Shown piece after piece: positions 44,186-51,356 of a DNA stretch of 64,000 bases. The notes under the pieces are model-generated. The model was not told the DNA's origin. It made no database searches and worked only from the letters and a program-made list of their open reading frames with translations. Origin of the DNA: an uncultured Flavobacteriales bacterium (GTDB lineage: Bacteria > Bacteroidota > Bacteroidia > Flavobacteriales_D > Sanyastnellaceae); contig CALJFZ010000009.1 in assembly GCA_938074325.1 (NCBI GenBank), forward strand, positions 49,666 through 113,665, written 5' to 3'. Position numbers and translations under genes: made by a program. How positions within the stretch are numbered: the first letter of the stretch is position 1; each line of letters opens with the position of its first letter.

Positions 44186-44193
44186 GAAATTTG
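44186..44193 (+). promoter_or_regulatory. -7-like box of feoB
   Basis: GAAATTTG, one base off TAnnTTTG, four bases before the GTG start. The layout (box, four bases, start codon) is the same as for the prenyl synthase and deacetylase genes. GA for TA at the left also occurs in the island regulator promoter. Confidence 0.4.
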
Positions 44194-44197
44194 ACCT

Positions 44198-46276
44198 GTG
44201 AAAATCGCGCTTGTAGGCAATCCCAACTGTGGCAAGACCACCCTCTTCAACCGGGTCACCGGGAAGCGGGCGAAGGTCAGCAACATGCCCGGCGTGACGG
44301 TGGAACGGTACGAGGCCAGCTGGAAAGATCGTCCCGATGTACAATTGGTGGACCTGCCCGGCACCTACAGCCTGTTTGCTCAGGCCGATGACGAACGGGT
44401 CACGCAACGCGAACTCCTGGATCCTTCGTTGCAGCCGGACGTGGTTTGGGTGGTCTTGGACAGCGCGCATGTACGCAGCAGTTTGTTCCTAGCGCTGCAG
44501 GTGCTTGAAATGGGTTTCCCGGCGGTAATCATCGTCAACCGAACCGATGCCACCGATGTGCGAACGGATGCTTTGGCACAGTGGCTCGGCGTTCCCGTAT
44601 TCGCTTTTAATTTCGAAAAGGAGCGAAAGGAGCGCATCCAATTGACCCTTCGGGATGCCGTCCCGTCCGTCAGTTCCCACCAGGAGCAGCGCATCGAGTT
44701 GGCCAACGACACACCTGCGTTGGAAGCACTTCACGCGGCCTTCCCGGATGCACAGCCGGCGCAACTGGCTTGGCACGTGCGCGTCCGTGAACTTCCTGAA
44801 TGGATCAATGAGGCCAAGAGCCAAGCGCTCGCACGTGTGCGCGATGCTTATGAAGCCTCTTCCGCAGCTATGCAATTGGAGGAGGCCGGTTGGCGGATGG
44901 AACACATACGAGCGCATGCCGACGACCTGATCCCCAACGGACCGGATTACCCTTGGGAAGAAGCTTCCGAACGCACCACCCGCATCGATCGCATTTTGAC
45001 CCACCCCATCTGGGGGCACGCCATTTTAGGCTTGGTGTTCTTTGGCATTTTTCAAGCCGTCTATGCTTGGTCCGAAGCGCCCATGGATGCCGTGGACCGG
45101 GCGTTTGGCTGGGTATACGATGCGGCGGACGGAGCCATGGCCGAAAGCTGGTGGAAGGGGCTGTTGCTCGACGGGCTGCTCAATGGCGTGGCGGGTATTG
45201 TGGTTTTTGTGCCCCAAATCATGATCCTGTTTGGCTTGACGAGCGCCTTGGAGGCAACCGGCTACATGGCGCGGGTGAGCTTTTTGGGGGACCGGTTTTT
45301 ACAGCGGCTGGGGCTCAGTGGCAAGTCCGTAGTGCCGCTGATCGGTGGAATGGCGTGCGCCGTCCCAGCGGTCATGGCGGCCCGCACCATTCCCGGCAAA
45401 CGCGAACAGCTGATCACCATTCTAGTGACACCCTTGATGACGTGTGCCGCCCGGCTACCCGTGTACGCTTTCTTGATCGGGTTTGTGGTTCCGAATGTCA
45501 CCGTTTTAGGCGGGCTGAAAGTGCAGGGGCTGTTCCTTTTCGGTCTTTATGTGGCCAGCTCGCTATCCGCCCTTGTACTCGCTTGGGCATTGCACAAAGG
45601 GCTGCCCAATCGCAAGGAGAGCCAATTCACCATGGAATGGCCCGCATACCGCTGGCCGCGACTGCGCGAGGTCGGCCTGGAAATGGTGAACAAAGGTTGG
45701 AGTTTTGTGTCCAATGCCGGTCAAGTCATTTTGATCATCTCCATGGTCATTTGGGGGCTGGGGCAGTTCGGTCCCTCAGGTGCCATGGAAGCCGCTGAAA
45801 AGGCCCATGGATCCGAGCAGGGCACCCCGGAGGCGGATGCCGCCTTGATGGAGGCATCTTGGCTGGGCCAACTGGGAAATTGGATAGAACCGGCTGTACG
45901 GCCGCTGGGGTATGACGGGCGCATGGGCATTGCCATCCTGAGTTCCTTCGCTGCACGGGAAGTTTTCGTGGGCACCATGTCGACGCTTTTTCCCAATAAT
46001 GGGGCCGATTCATCCGAAGATGGGCGCATACGTCAACTGCAACAACGCCTGACCCAAGAGGTCCATCCTGCCACAGGAAAACCCCTGCTCAATACGGCTT
46101 CCGCAGCTTCGTTGTTGGTATTTTACATGTATGCCATGCAATGCATGAGCACCATCGTTATCGTCCGAAAAGAGCTGAAAAGCTGGCCTTGGGCCATAGC
46201 CCAGGCGGTGGGATTCACGCTTTTTGCTTACGGATTGGCGCTGCTGGTATTCCAGGTGCTCAGCACGATGGGCTGA
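44198..46276 (+). CDS. feoB: Ferrous iron transporter FeoB
   Basis: 692 residues, GTG start. Fe(II) uptake through the inner membrane. The N-terminal G domain has GNPNCGKT (7-14), DLPGTYSLF and NRTDATD; a helical GDI-like region follows to about 250. The membrane part has the two Gate regions (LGDRFLQRLGLSGKSVVPLI with GGMACAVPAVMAARTIPGKR, and LSSFAAREVFVGTMSTLF). Eight to ten hydrophobic segments are visible. feoA is not upstream as usual but is convergent just downstream. Confidence 0.95.
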   Translation: MKIALVGNPNCGKTTLFNRVTGKRAKVSNMPGVTVERYEASWKDRPDVQLVDLPGTYSLFAQADDERVTQRELLDPSLQPDVVWVVLDSAHVRSSLFLALQVLEMGFPAVIIVNRTDATDVRTDALAQWLGVPVFAFNFEKERKERIQLTLRDAVPSVSSHQEQRIELANDTPALEALHAAFPDAQPAQLAWHVRVRELPEWINEAKSQALARVRDAYEASSAAMQLEEAGWRMEHIRAHADDLIPNGPDYPWEEASERTTRIDRILTHPIWGHAILGLVFFGIFQAVYAWSEAPMDAVDRAFGWVYDAADGAMAESWWKGLLLDGLLNGVAGIVVFVPQIMILFGLTSALEATGYMARVSFLGDRFLQRLGLSGKSVVPLIGGMACAVPAVMAARTIPGKREQLITILVTPLMTCAARLPVYAFLIGFVVPNVTVLGGLKVQGLFLFGLYVASSLSALVLAWALHKGLPNRKESQFTMEWPAYRWPRLREVGLEMVNKGWSFVSNAGQVILIISMVIWGLGQFGPSGAMEAAEKAHGSEQGTPEADAALMEASWLGQLGNWIEPAVRPLGYDGRMGIAILSSFAAREVFVGTMSTLFPNNGADSSEDGRIRQLQQRLTQEVHPATGKPLLNTASAASLLVFYMYAMQCMSTIVIVRKELKSWPWAIAQAVGFTLFAYGLALLVFQVLSTMG

Positions 46277-46277
46277 A

Positions 46278-46517
46278 TCAAACGACGGCCTCTTGGACCA
46301 TCCAAAGCATGTCTGCGGCCTCGCGGCGCAGTGCCACTTTCCTGCCGCCTGACAACACCGCCATGGGACCATCGCCCGGCGCTACGTGTGCCACGGTTAC
46401 CTCCTCTCCTGGGCAGCAACCCATCTCCACCAACGCCATCGCAGCCTCTGGGCTATCGATTCGCCCGATTACCCCCTTTTCGAGGGGCTTCATATCGGAA
46501 AGGCGTTTGGCTTTCAT
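46278..46517 (-). CDS. feoA: Ferrous iron transport protein A
   Basis: 79 residues. SH3-like cytoplasmic partner of FeoB. MKAKRLSDMKPLEKGVIGRI begins the domain, LVEMGCCPGEEVTVAHVAPG and PMAVLSGGRKVALRREAADM follow, all FeoA wording. The ATG is chosen because TAATTTTG, a perfect -7 box, ends five bases upstream; the reading frame continues upstream only through the divergent promoter. It faces feoB tail to tail with one base between the stops. Confidence 0.9.
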   Translation of the reverse strand: MKAKRLSDMKPLEKGVIGRIDSPEAAMALVEMGCCPGEEVTVAHVAPGDGPMAVLSGGRKVALRREAADMLWMVQEAVV

Positions 46518-46522
46518 GAGTT

Positions 46523-46547
46523 CAAAATTACTTCGCAGTACCTTTTG
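46523..46547. promoter_or_regulatory. Divergent -7 boxes of feoA and the BNR-protein gene
   Basis: Minus strand TAATTTTG (46523-46530), five bases before the feoA ATG: leaderless layout. Plus strand TACCTTTTG (46539-46547), one base longer than consensus, 28 bases before the ATG at 46576. Confidence 0.5.
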
Positions 46548-46575
46548 CATCCATCCCCCAAACAAGGTATTCAGA

Positions 46576-48081
46576 ATGATTCCAAATAAGCTTCTCCTCG
46601 GCCTTGTGTTTGCATGTGTGGCCATCACCGCTTCGCTGCGTGCGCAGGACCCCGTGTTTGTTCCAATTGGCGACCCCATCGAAGTCGCCCCTAGTTCCTT
46701 CGGCAATAAGGCCATCCGCATGGCCATGAATGCGACAGGCGAACCGGTCATCGCATTCGGTTCCAACGGGCATTTGTACGTCACGAAATGGGATCAATTG
46801 ACGGGAGCCTTTACCAATCCTTTGGAAATTGACCCGGATGAAAACGTATTCATGTCCGATGCTGAGGGGCCGCGCATGGCCAGCCAAGGGAACTATGTCG
46901 TATTGACCTACCAGCTCTCGGGACAGTGGGCGACAGGCGCCCGGAGTGTGCATTCCAACGACGGGGGCCTCACATGGAGCGATCCCGTGCCGATGGCGCC
47001 AAATGCCACCACCGATCACTTCATGCCATGTGTGGGAATCGACGACGCAGGCAATCCGTTTGCCGGTGTGAAAGTGGGCAATAACCCGGCAACCACCTAC
47101 GAAGGCATCTTGCGCTCCGAGGACGGCGGTGCCACCTGGCTGGAAGCCGTCAATGCAAGCGCGGTAGCGGACGGAGAGGCCGTATGCGAATGCTGTCCTT
47201 CGCAGCCGTTTTGGGCCGAAGGGCGCTACTATGACATCGTTCGAAACAACAACGACAACGTTCGGGACTTTTGGCTCATGAGTTCAGTCGATGGAATCGC
47301 CTGGTACGGGGCGCTGGACGTGGACCCGCTGGATTGGATGATCAACAGCTGCCCCGAAAGCGGCCCTACCGTGACAGGTCCTGTGGGCGATGGCCAGTAC
47401 CTCATGGCCTTCATGTCGGCCGCGGATGCGTCCGGCCAATCGCGTGTTCATGTGAGCCAAGTAGACTTGTGGGCCAACGATGGAATCGGTGAATGGGAAC
47501 TGACTGAACCCGTCACCGTCACGCAATTTGAAAATGCTACCCAAAACGTACCCCAGTTGGCCCAATGGAACGGAGGAGACGAACCGCTCGTGGCATTGGC
47601 TTGGGAACAAAACACCGGTGGATACGACATCCAATTGGCCATGAGCCAGGGCAGTGAAATCAACCTAACGGACAATGCCCAAAACCTAACAAATGCATGG
47701 TCCGGCCAACACCGCCGACCCGCCATTGGATTCTCCACCGGAGATGCAGAAGAACCCATCCTGCACGTAGCCTGGCAACACAGCGCAAGCGGCACAGTCC
47801 ACTACATGACCGGCACCGTCAGCAGCCCGTCCATCATCGTTTGCTTCGCCGCACCGGAACCTCAGATCGTCCACGAAACCCATGGCATCCGAATCCACTT
47901 GAGCGAAAGATGGTCAGGTGCGCGATGGAACGTTTGGGACATCACCGGTCGCCTCATCGCCACAGGAGTACACGACGGATACGCACCCATCTGGGTCGAC
48001 GACCAAAAAATCCCCCCCCATGCCATTGTAGGAGTCGAGACGGAGGAAGGAGCGCGTTGGGCGCAAGCGGTGCGACGCTAA
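46576..48081 (+). CDS. Secreted BNR / sialidase-like beta-propeller protein
   Basis: 501 residues. Signal peptide to about 23 (SLRA-Q). Two Asp-box (BNR) motifs, SNDGGLTW (127-134) and SEDGGATW (181-188), indicate a sialidase-type beta-propeller. A striking CECC motif sits at 204-207 (EAVCECCPSQPFW). The Arg triad and Tyr of true sialidases are not recognisable, so enzymatic activity is doubtful. The last 70 residues (WNVWDITGRLIATGVHD, ending WAQAVRR) resemble a T9SS type A tail. In-frame starts inside feoB are rejected because the signal peptide begins here. Confidence 0.8.
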   Translation: MIPNKLLLGLVFACVAITASLRAQDPVFVPIGDPIEVAPSSFGNKAIRMAMNATGEPVIAFGSNGHLYVTKWDQLTGAFTNPLEIDPDENVFMSDAEGPRMASQGNYVVLTYQLSGQWATGARSVHSNDGGLTWSDPVPMAPNATTDHFMPCVGIDDAGNPFAGVKVGNNPATTYEGILRSEDGGATWLEAVNASAVADGEAVCECCPSQPFWAEGRYYDIVRNNNDNVRDFWLMSSVDGIAWYGALDVDPLDWMINSCPESGPTVTGPVGDGQYLMAFMSAADASGQSRVHVSQVDLWANDGIGEWELTEPVTVTQFENATQNVPQLAQWNGGDEPLVALAWEQNTGGYDIQLAMSQGSEINLTDNAQNLTNAWSGQHRRPAIGFSTGDAEEPILHVAWQHSASGTVHYMTGTVSSPSIIVCFAAPEPQIVHETHGIRIHLSERWSGARWNVWDITGRLIATGVHDGYAPIWVDDQKIPPHAIVGVETEEGARWAQAVRR

Positions 48082-48084
48082 ATA

Positions 48085-48124
48085 AAAAATCCCTCGCCGG
48101 TCTGAAGACGGACGAGGGATTTTT
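48085..48124 (+). terminator. Intrinsic terminator after the BNR-protein gene
   Basis: Hairpin ATCCCTCG (48089-48096) / CGAGGGAT (48113-48120) with inner pairs, then five T. It is A-rich on the other side and so could also act on the minus strand, where it would have terminated the tRNA of which a remnant follows. Confidence 0.85.
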
Positions 48125-48152
48125 GTGGGCTATACTGGACAGAATTCGAACC
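48125..48152 (-). repeat. Decayed 3' end of tRNA-Val (putative att site, far edge)
   Basis: The plus strand GTGGGCTATACTGG, then ACAGA, then ATTCGAACC, matches the 3' end of tRNA-Val at 49976-49998 (GTGGGCAATACTGG then ATTCGAACC) except for one base and a five-base insertion. Orientation is the same, so the two are direct repeats. It is directly preceded by a terminator, as the real tRNA is. The rest of the tRNA is absent. Confidence 0.65.
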
Positions 48153-48381
48153 TAAAGGAGGAAGATGTTAGGTTGTTTTTGGGTTTTAGAAATTGACTTC
48201 CAATTCGGAATTACGCTCTTGTACTAAAACAACATTCAGCTTACTATACAATTGGGATGGTAAAATTTTACCCGGTTTTGTTCTAAATACAACTCACCAA
48301 AAGTATCCTAATCAAAGGGCTACCGAAGTCACTATATGACGAGGGGAGATTTTCAATGCGAATCGTACACAAGATGCCGCT

Positions 48382-48401
48382 ATTTAAGCATTTGCTTAAA
48401 T
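48382..48401. promoter_or_regulatory. Operator 1 of the island regulator
   Basis: Perfect inverted repeat: ATTTAAGCA, TT, TGCTTAAAT. It covers the -33 TTTG of the regulator promoter. Size and symmetry fit an ArsR/SmtB-family dimer site. Confidence 0.75.
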
Positions 48402-48422
48402 AAATTATTTAGTCGAACTTTG
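48391..48422 (+). promoter_or_regulatory. Promoter of the island regulator operon
   Basis: TTTG (48391-48394), 20-base spacer, GAACTTTG (48415-48422), one base from TAnnTTTG. It lies between and partly within the two operators, so bound repressor would block polymerase. Confidence 0.6.
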
Positions 48423-48423
48423 A

Positions 48424-48443
48424 ATTTAAGCAATCACTTAAAT
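48424..48443. promoter_or_regulatory. Operator 2 of the island regulator
   Basis: Inverted repeat ATTTAAG, six bases, CTTAAAT, sharing its left half with operator 1 (ATTTAAGCA). It covers the expected transcription start. The centres of the two operators are 42 bp apart, four helical turns, on the same DNA face. Confidence 0.7.
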
Positions 48444-48449
48444 ATTGTT

Positions 48450-48830
48450 ATGCCGAAAACAGAAAACACTTGCATTAGAGGGTGTGCGAATGTGGATATG
48501 ATAAATAAAAGCATTGATCAGCTGAAGGAGTTGCAGGAGGATGTCACGGAGACTTGCCATTTGTTAAGTCTTACTGGTAATGAAACAAGGTTCAAGATCT
48601 TGTTTCTCATCAAGAATAATAATCGCCTATGCGTTTGCGACATGAGCGATATTCTCGGGATTTCGATTTCGGCCGTTTCGCAACAGTTGTCTAAACTCAA
48701 AAAGGGAGGGCTACTGTCTAACTCAAAGGAGGGACAAACGATTTACTATTCGATTGCACCAAATTATACAGAGAAGTTGGATCAGCTGTTTATAGTACAT
48801 AGCTCGAAAATAGTAACTGAAGCCGCCTAA
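48450..48830 (+). CDS. ArsR/SmtB-family metal-sensing repressor, CadC-like
   Basis: 126 residues from ATG 48450. A winged-helix repressor: LSLTGNETRFKILFLIKNNN, then LCVCDMSDILGISISAVSQQ and LSKLKKGGLL give the helix-turn-helix, and GQTIYYSIAP the wing. The metal ligands of the CadC alpha3N site are present: an N-terminal CxxxC (C8, C12) and CVC in the alpha3 region (C61, C63), at nearly the same positions as Cys7/11/58/60 of CadC. Such sensors release DNA on binding Cd, Pb, Zn, Bi or Hg. Two palindromic operators flank its promoter. The merT-HMA gene follows after one base. Longer upstream frames are rejected because they would cross the operators. Confidence 0.88.
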   Translation: MPKTENTCIRGCANVDMINKSIDQLKELQEDVTETCHLLSLTGNETRFKILFLIKNNNRLCVCDMSDILGISISAVSQQLSKLKKGGLLSNSKEGQTIYYSIAPNYTEKLDQLFIVHSSKIVTEAA

Positions 48831-48831
48831 C

Positions 48832-49428
48832 ATGAAAGGAGATAAATCCAATAGAGCATTATTGACTGGGGTTATTGCAGCTTTGGCTGCCTCGTCATGT
48901 TGCATACCTCCAGTTATTGCACTTGTCGCTGGCGTTGGTGGAGCGTCATCAAGCTTATCTTGGGTAGAGCCATTTAGGCCATACCTGATTGGGTTTGCGG
49001 CTCTTGCCTTAGGTTATGCATGGTTCGTGCATTTAAAACCAAAGACGGTCGACGATTGTGGCTGTGAGGTTACGAAACCGAAGTTCTATCAGACAAGGGG
49101 ATTCCTTGTTGGTATGTCGATCTTCGCCTTGTTATCGATTACTCTGCCGTATTATTCAGGCATATTCTACACTGACAACTCTGAAGAAGTTGTTGTTTCC
49201 AACGTAAACGATCTTACTGAAGCCACAATAAATATAGAAGGAATGACCTGCGACGCTTGTCAAAAACATGTTGACCACGCGATAAATGAACTCAACGGTA
49301 TAGTTTCAGTGAATACTTCATACGGCCTTGAGAATACCGTTGTAGAATTTGACAAAACAAAGACGGACTTAGAAGAAATACGAAGCGCGATAAACAGCAC
49401 GGGATATAAAGTAATAGAACATGAATAA
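48832..49428 (+). CDS. MerT-like mercuric transporter fused to an HMA domain
   Basis: 198 residues. The N-terminal half is MerT-like: the first membrane segment carries the vicinal pair Cys23-Cys24 (ASSCCIPPVIALVAGVGGAS), a second membrane segment follows (about 50-67), and a cytoplasmic Cys pair C76/C78 precedes a third segment (about 90-108). The C-terminal half (about 130-198) is a heavy-metal-associated domain with GMTCDACQKHV (C140, C143), the role MerP plays as a separate protein elsewhere. It would carry Hg(II) into the cell. Fusions of this kind occur in Bacteroidota. No mercuric reductase gene is nearby. Overlaps the next gene by eight bases. Confidence 0.88.
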   Translation: MKGDKSNRALLTGVIAALAASSCCIPPVIALVAGVGGASSSLSWVEPFRPYLIGFAALALGYAWFVHLKPKTVDDCGCEVTKPKFYQTRGFLVGMSIFALLSITLPYYSGIFYTDNSEEVVVSNVNDLTEATINIEGMTCDACQKHVDHAINELNGIVSVNTSYGLENTVVEFDKTKTDLEEIRSAINSTGYKVIEHE

Positions 49429-49648
49429 GAAAATAATCCTGGAATCAACATTAACCTGCCCTAAGTGCAAACATCAGAAAACAGAGACAATGCCTACTGA
49501 TGCATGCTCGTGGTTTTACAAATGCGAGAACTGTGAAGAACTTCTAAGGCCGCTGGAAGGAGATTGTTGTGTTTACTGTTCATACGGTTCGGTGCCATGC
49601 CCTCCCATTCAAGAAAATGGAAGCTGTGGAGATAGCTCCTGCTGTTAA
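49421..49648 (+). CDS. GDCCVxC-domain small Cys-rich protein
   Basis: 75 residues with 13 Cys. Two CxxC pairs (C13/C16 and C35/C38) form a zinc-ribbon-like N-terminal part; the family hallmark GDCCVYCSYG is at 47-56, and the tail ends in CGDSSCC. NCBI names the family GDCCVxC domain-containing (seleno)protein, because some members have selenocysteine in the CC pair; here both are Cys (TGT TGT). Members commonly neighbour mercury genes. A thiol redox or metal-binding role is inferred. It overlaps the MerT-HMA gene by eight bases and is the last gene of the island operon. Confidence 0.85.
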   Translation: MNKKIILESTLTCPKCKHQKTETMPTDACSWFYKCENCEELLRPLEGDCCVYCSYGSVPCPPIQENGSCGDSSCC

Positions 49649-49770
49649 ATCATTTCAGTCCTCAATTGCAACGCAGGTCGTCTTTTATTCTCTGGTAATT
49701 CAAGTATAGTAAGCATTTCGATATACCGCCCTTCGTAACAGGGTGAAAGAGGTTGCCATTTGATGAGCTT

Positions 49771-49785
49771 CCAAGTTCAACTTGG
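49771..49785. repeat. 15-bp palindrome in the island tail
   Basis: CCAAGTT, C, AACTTGG, a perfect 7+1+7 inverted repeat in otherwise gene-free DNA between the island operon and tRNA-Val. It could be a protein-binding or recombinase core site, or chance. No T-run follows, so it is not a terminator. Confidence 0.4.
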
Positions 49786-49833
49786 TTCAAAGACTTTCAG
49801 GCACATCAAGATTGACGTCTTGAGCGTATGGAC

Positions 49834-49850
49834 CTTCGTGGATTCGAACT
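49834..49850 (-). repeat. Second decayed tRNA-Val 3' fragment inside the island
   Basis: Plus strand TTCGTGG joined directly to ATTCGAAC (49835-49849). The tRNA-Val end reads TTCGTGG, GCAATACTGG, ATTCGAAC; the fragment equals it with the middle ten bases deleted between the two GG pairs. It is a direct repeat like the outer copy, 126 bases from the intact end. Confidence 0.5.
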
Positions 49851-49931
49851 TAATAAAAGTGCCTAACACCCCTGTTTAGAAGTGGTACATCAGAAATCAG
49901 GTTAAATTACCGAAAGCTGAAATCCAAACAG

Positions 49932-49965
49932 AAAAGCCTTGAACACTAATGTATTCAAGGCTTTG
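49932..49965 (-). terminator. Intrinsic terminator after tRNA-Val
   Basis: Hairpin AAAGCCTTGAA / TTCAAGGCTTT (49933-49943, 49954-49964), followed on the minus strand by TTCTGTTT. It lies just downstream of the tRNA 3' end. Confidence 0.75.
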
Positions 49966-49976
49966 AGGGGTTTTCG

Positions 49977-50050
<74 letters not shown>

Positions 50051-50146
50051 TTCTAGCGTAAGAGGCGACGAAGATACGACATTCTTTTCATGACGCTCAC
50101 GCGAACCTTCAGGAACTCTGTCCTGTTCCTTTTTCTAATCGGTTCC

Positions 50147-50154
50147 TATCTTCG
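50147..50154 (+). promoter_or_regulatory. -7-like box of the desaturase gene
   Basis: TATCTTCG, 16 bases before the ATG; the same TTCG variant as before the aldehyde dehydrogenase gene. Confidence 0.35.
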
Positions 50155-50170
50155 CTCCTAATACCTGCAT

Positions 50171-51268
50171 ATGCAAATCCCTATCGTTCGCTTCAATCGG
50201 ACCCAATCCGATTTCAGCAAAGCCCTCCGTGAGCGCGTAGACGCGTACTTCAAAGAGACTGGAAAATCGCGCCAAGGCGACTGGAGGATGTACGTAAAAA
50301 CCGCCATCATGTTGGCCTTGTTTTTCGTGCCATGGGGTCTCATCACCTTCGGAGTAGTCGGCTCGGGTTGGTCTTTCTGGGTTACGGAGATTGTCATGGG
50401 CTTCGGCCTCTCAGGCATCGGCCTCAATGTCATGCACGACGCCAACCACGGCGCCTTCAGTTCTAACAAACGAGTCAACTCCGTCATCGGAAAGGTGTTG
50501 GATTTGGTGGGTGGCAGCTCGGCCATGTGGAGGATACAACACAACGTATTGCACCACAGCTTTACCAACATCGACGGGCTCGACGAGGACATTGACACGC
50601 CCGGATTGCTGCGATTCAGCCCGGACCGTCCATTGAAAAAGGTGCACAAATTGCAATTCATCTACGCGTGGTTCTTCTACAGCATCATGACGTTGTTCTG
50701 GATGACAGCCAAAGACTGGTTAGCTCTTTCTCGATACAAGAAGAAAGGCCTAATAAAGTCATCCGGTTCTACCGTTCCCCAGCTGTTGAGTGAGATGATC
50801 ATCGGTAAGATTTTCTACTTCGGCTACATCATCGGATTGCCATTGGTCTTCAGTGAACTTTCATTTGGCATGATCCTCGCCGGATGGATGGTCATGCATG
50901 CTGTGACAGGGCTGGTCTTGGCCTGTATCTTCCAGCCTGCGCACGTCCTCGAGGATTTGACCTTTTCCCAAGCCGAAGCCGGGGCAAAAATGGAAGACGA
51001 TACGTTATCGCACCAACTGAAATCCACCGCCAACTTCGGAACCGGTTCTCCTGTGTTTACTTGGTTGTGTGGAGGGCTGAATCACCAGATTGAACACCAC
51101 CTCTTCCCGAACGTCTGCCACATTCATTTCAGCGCCCTAGCGCCCATCGTGAAGAAAACGGCGGAAGAGTTCGGACTCCCATATCGCTCGTCGACAACGT
51201 TTGCCGGTGCGCTCGCCTTGCACGCTCGCATGCTCTGGCGCCTGGGACGCCAGGAAAGCTGGGCTTGA
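50171..51268 (+). CDS. Membrane fatty acid desaturase (front-end-like)
   Basis: 365 residues. Introduces a double bond into an acyl chain using a di-iron centre. The three His boxes are HDANH (89-93), HNVLHH (124-129) and HQIEHH (305-310). QIEHH, with Gln before the pair, is the third-box form of front-end (Delta5/Delta6) desaturases, though there is no fused cytochrome b5 domain. Hydrophobic pairs lie at about 42-85 and 215-260. In a cold or marine Bacteroidota it would adjust membrane fluidity or take part in polyunsaturated fatty acid synthesis; regiospecificity cannot be read here. Confidence 0.92.
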   Translation: MQIPIVRFNRTQSDFSKALRERVDAYFKETGKSRQGDWRMYVKTAIMLALFFVPWGLITFGVVGSGWSFWVTEIVMGFGLSGIGLNVMHDANHGAFSSNKRVNSVIGKVLDLVGGSSAMWRIQHNVLHHSFTNIDGLDEDIDTPGLLRFSPDRPLKKVHKLQFIYAWFFYSIMTLFWMTAKDWLALSRYKKKGLIKSSGSTVPQLLSEMIIGKIFYFGYIIGLPLVFSELSFGMILAGWMVMHAVTGLVLACIFQPAHVLEDLTFSQAEAGAKMEDDTLSHQLKSTANFGTGSPVFTWLCGGLNHQIEHHLFPNVCHIHFSALAPIVKKTAEEFGLPYRSSTTFAGALALHARMLWRLGRQESWA

Positions 51269-51356
51269 GGACACGACAGCCGGCGAATTAGGTTCGCAAG
51301 CGGATTTTCAATACTTTGATTGTCACAATGTTGTGCCAATCCTGAATCCGTTTGCT

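Noticed and set aside
46141..46575. Upstream extension of the BNR-protein reading frame
   Set aside because: It would overlap feoB and feoA and bury the signal peptide that begins at 46576.
48125..49976. Search for integrase, transposase or IS ends in the mini-island
   Set aside because: No recombinase reading frame and no terminal inverted repeats were found; only the tRNA-derived direct repeats support mobility.
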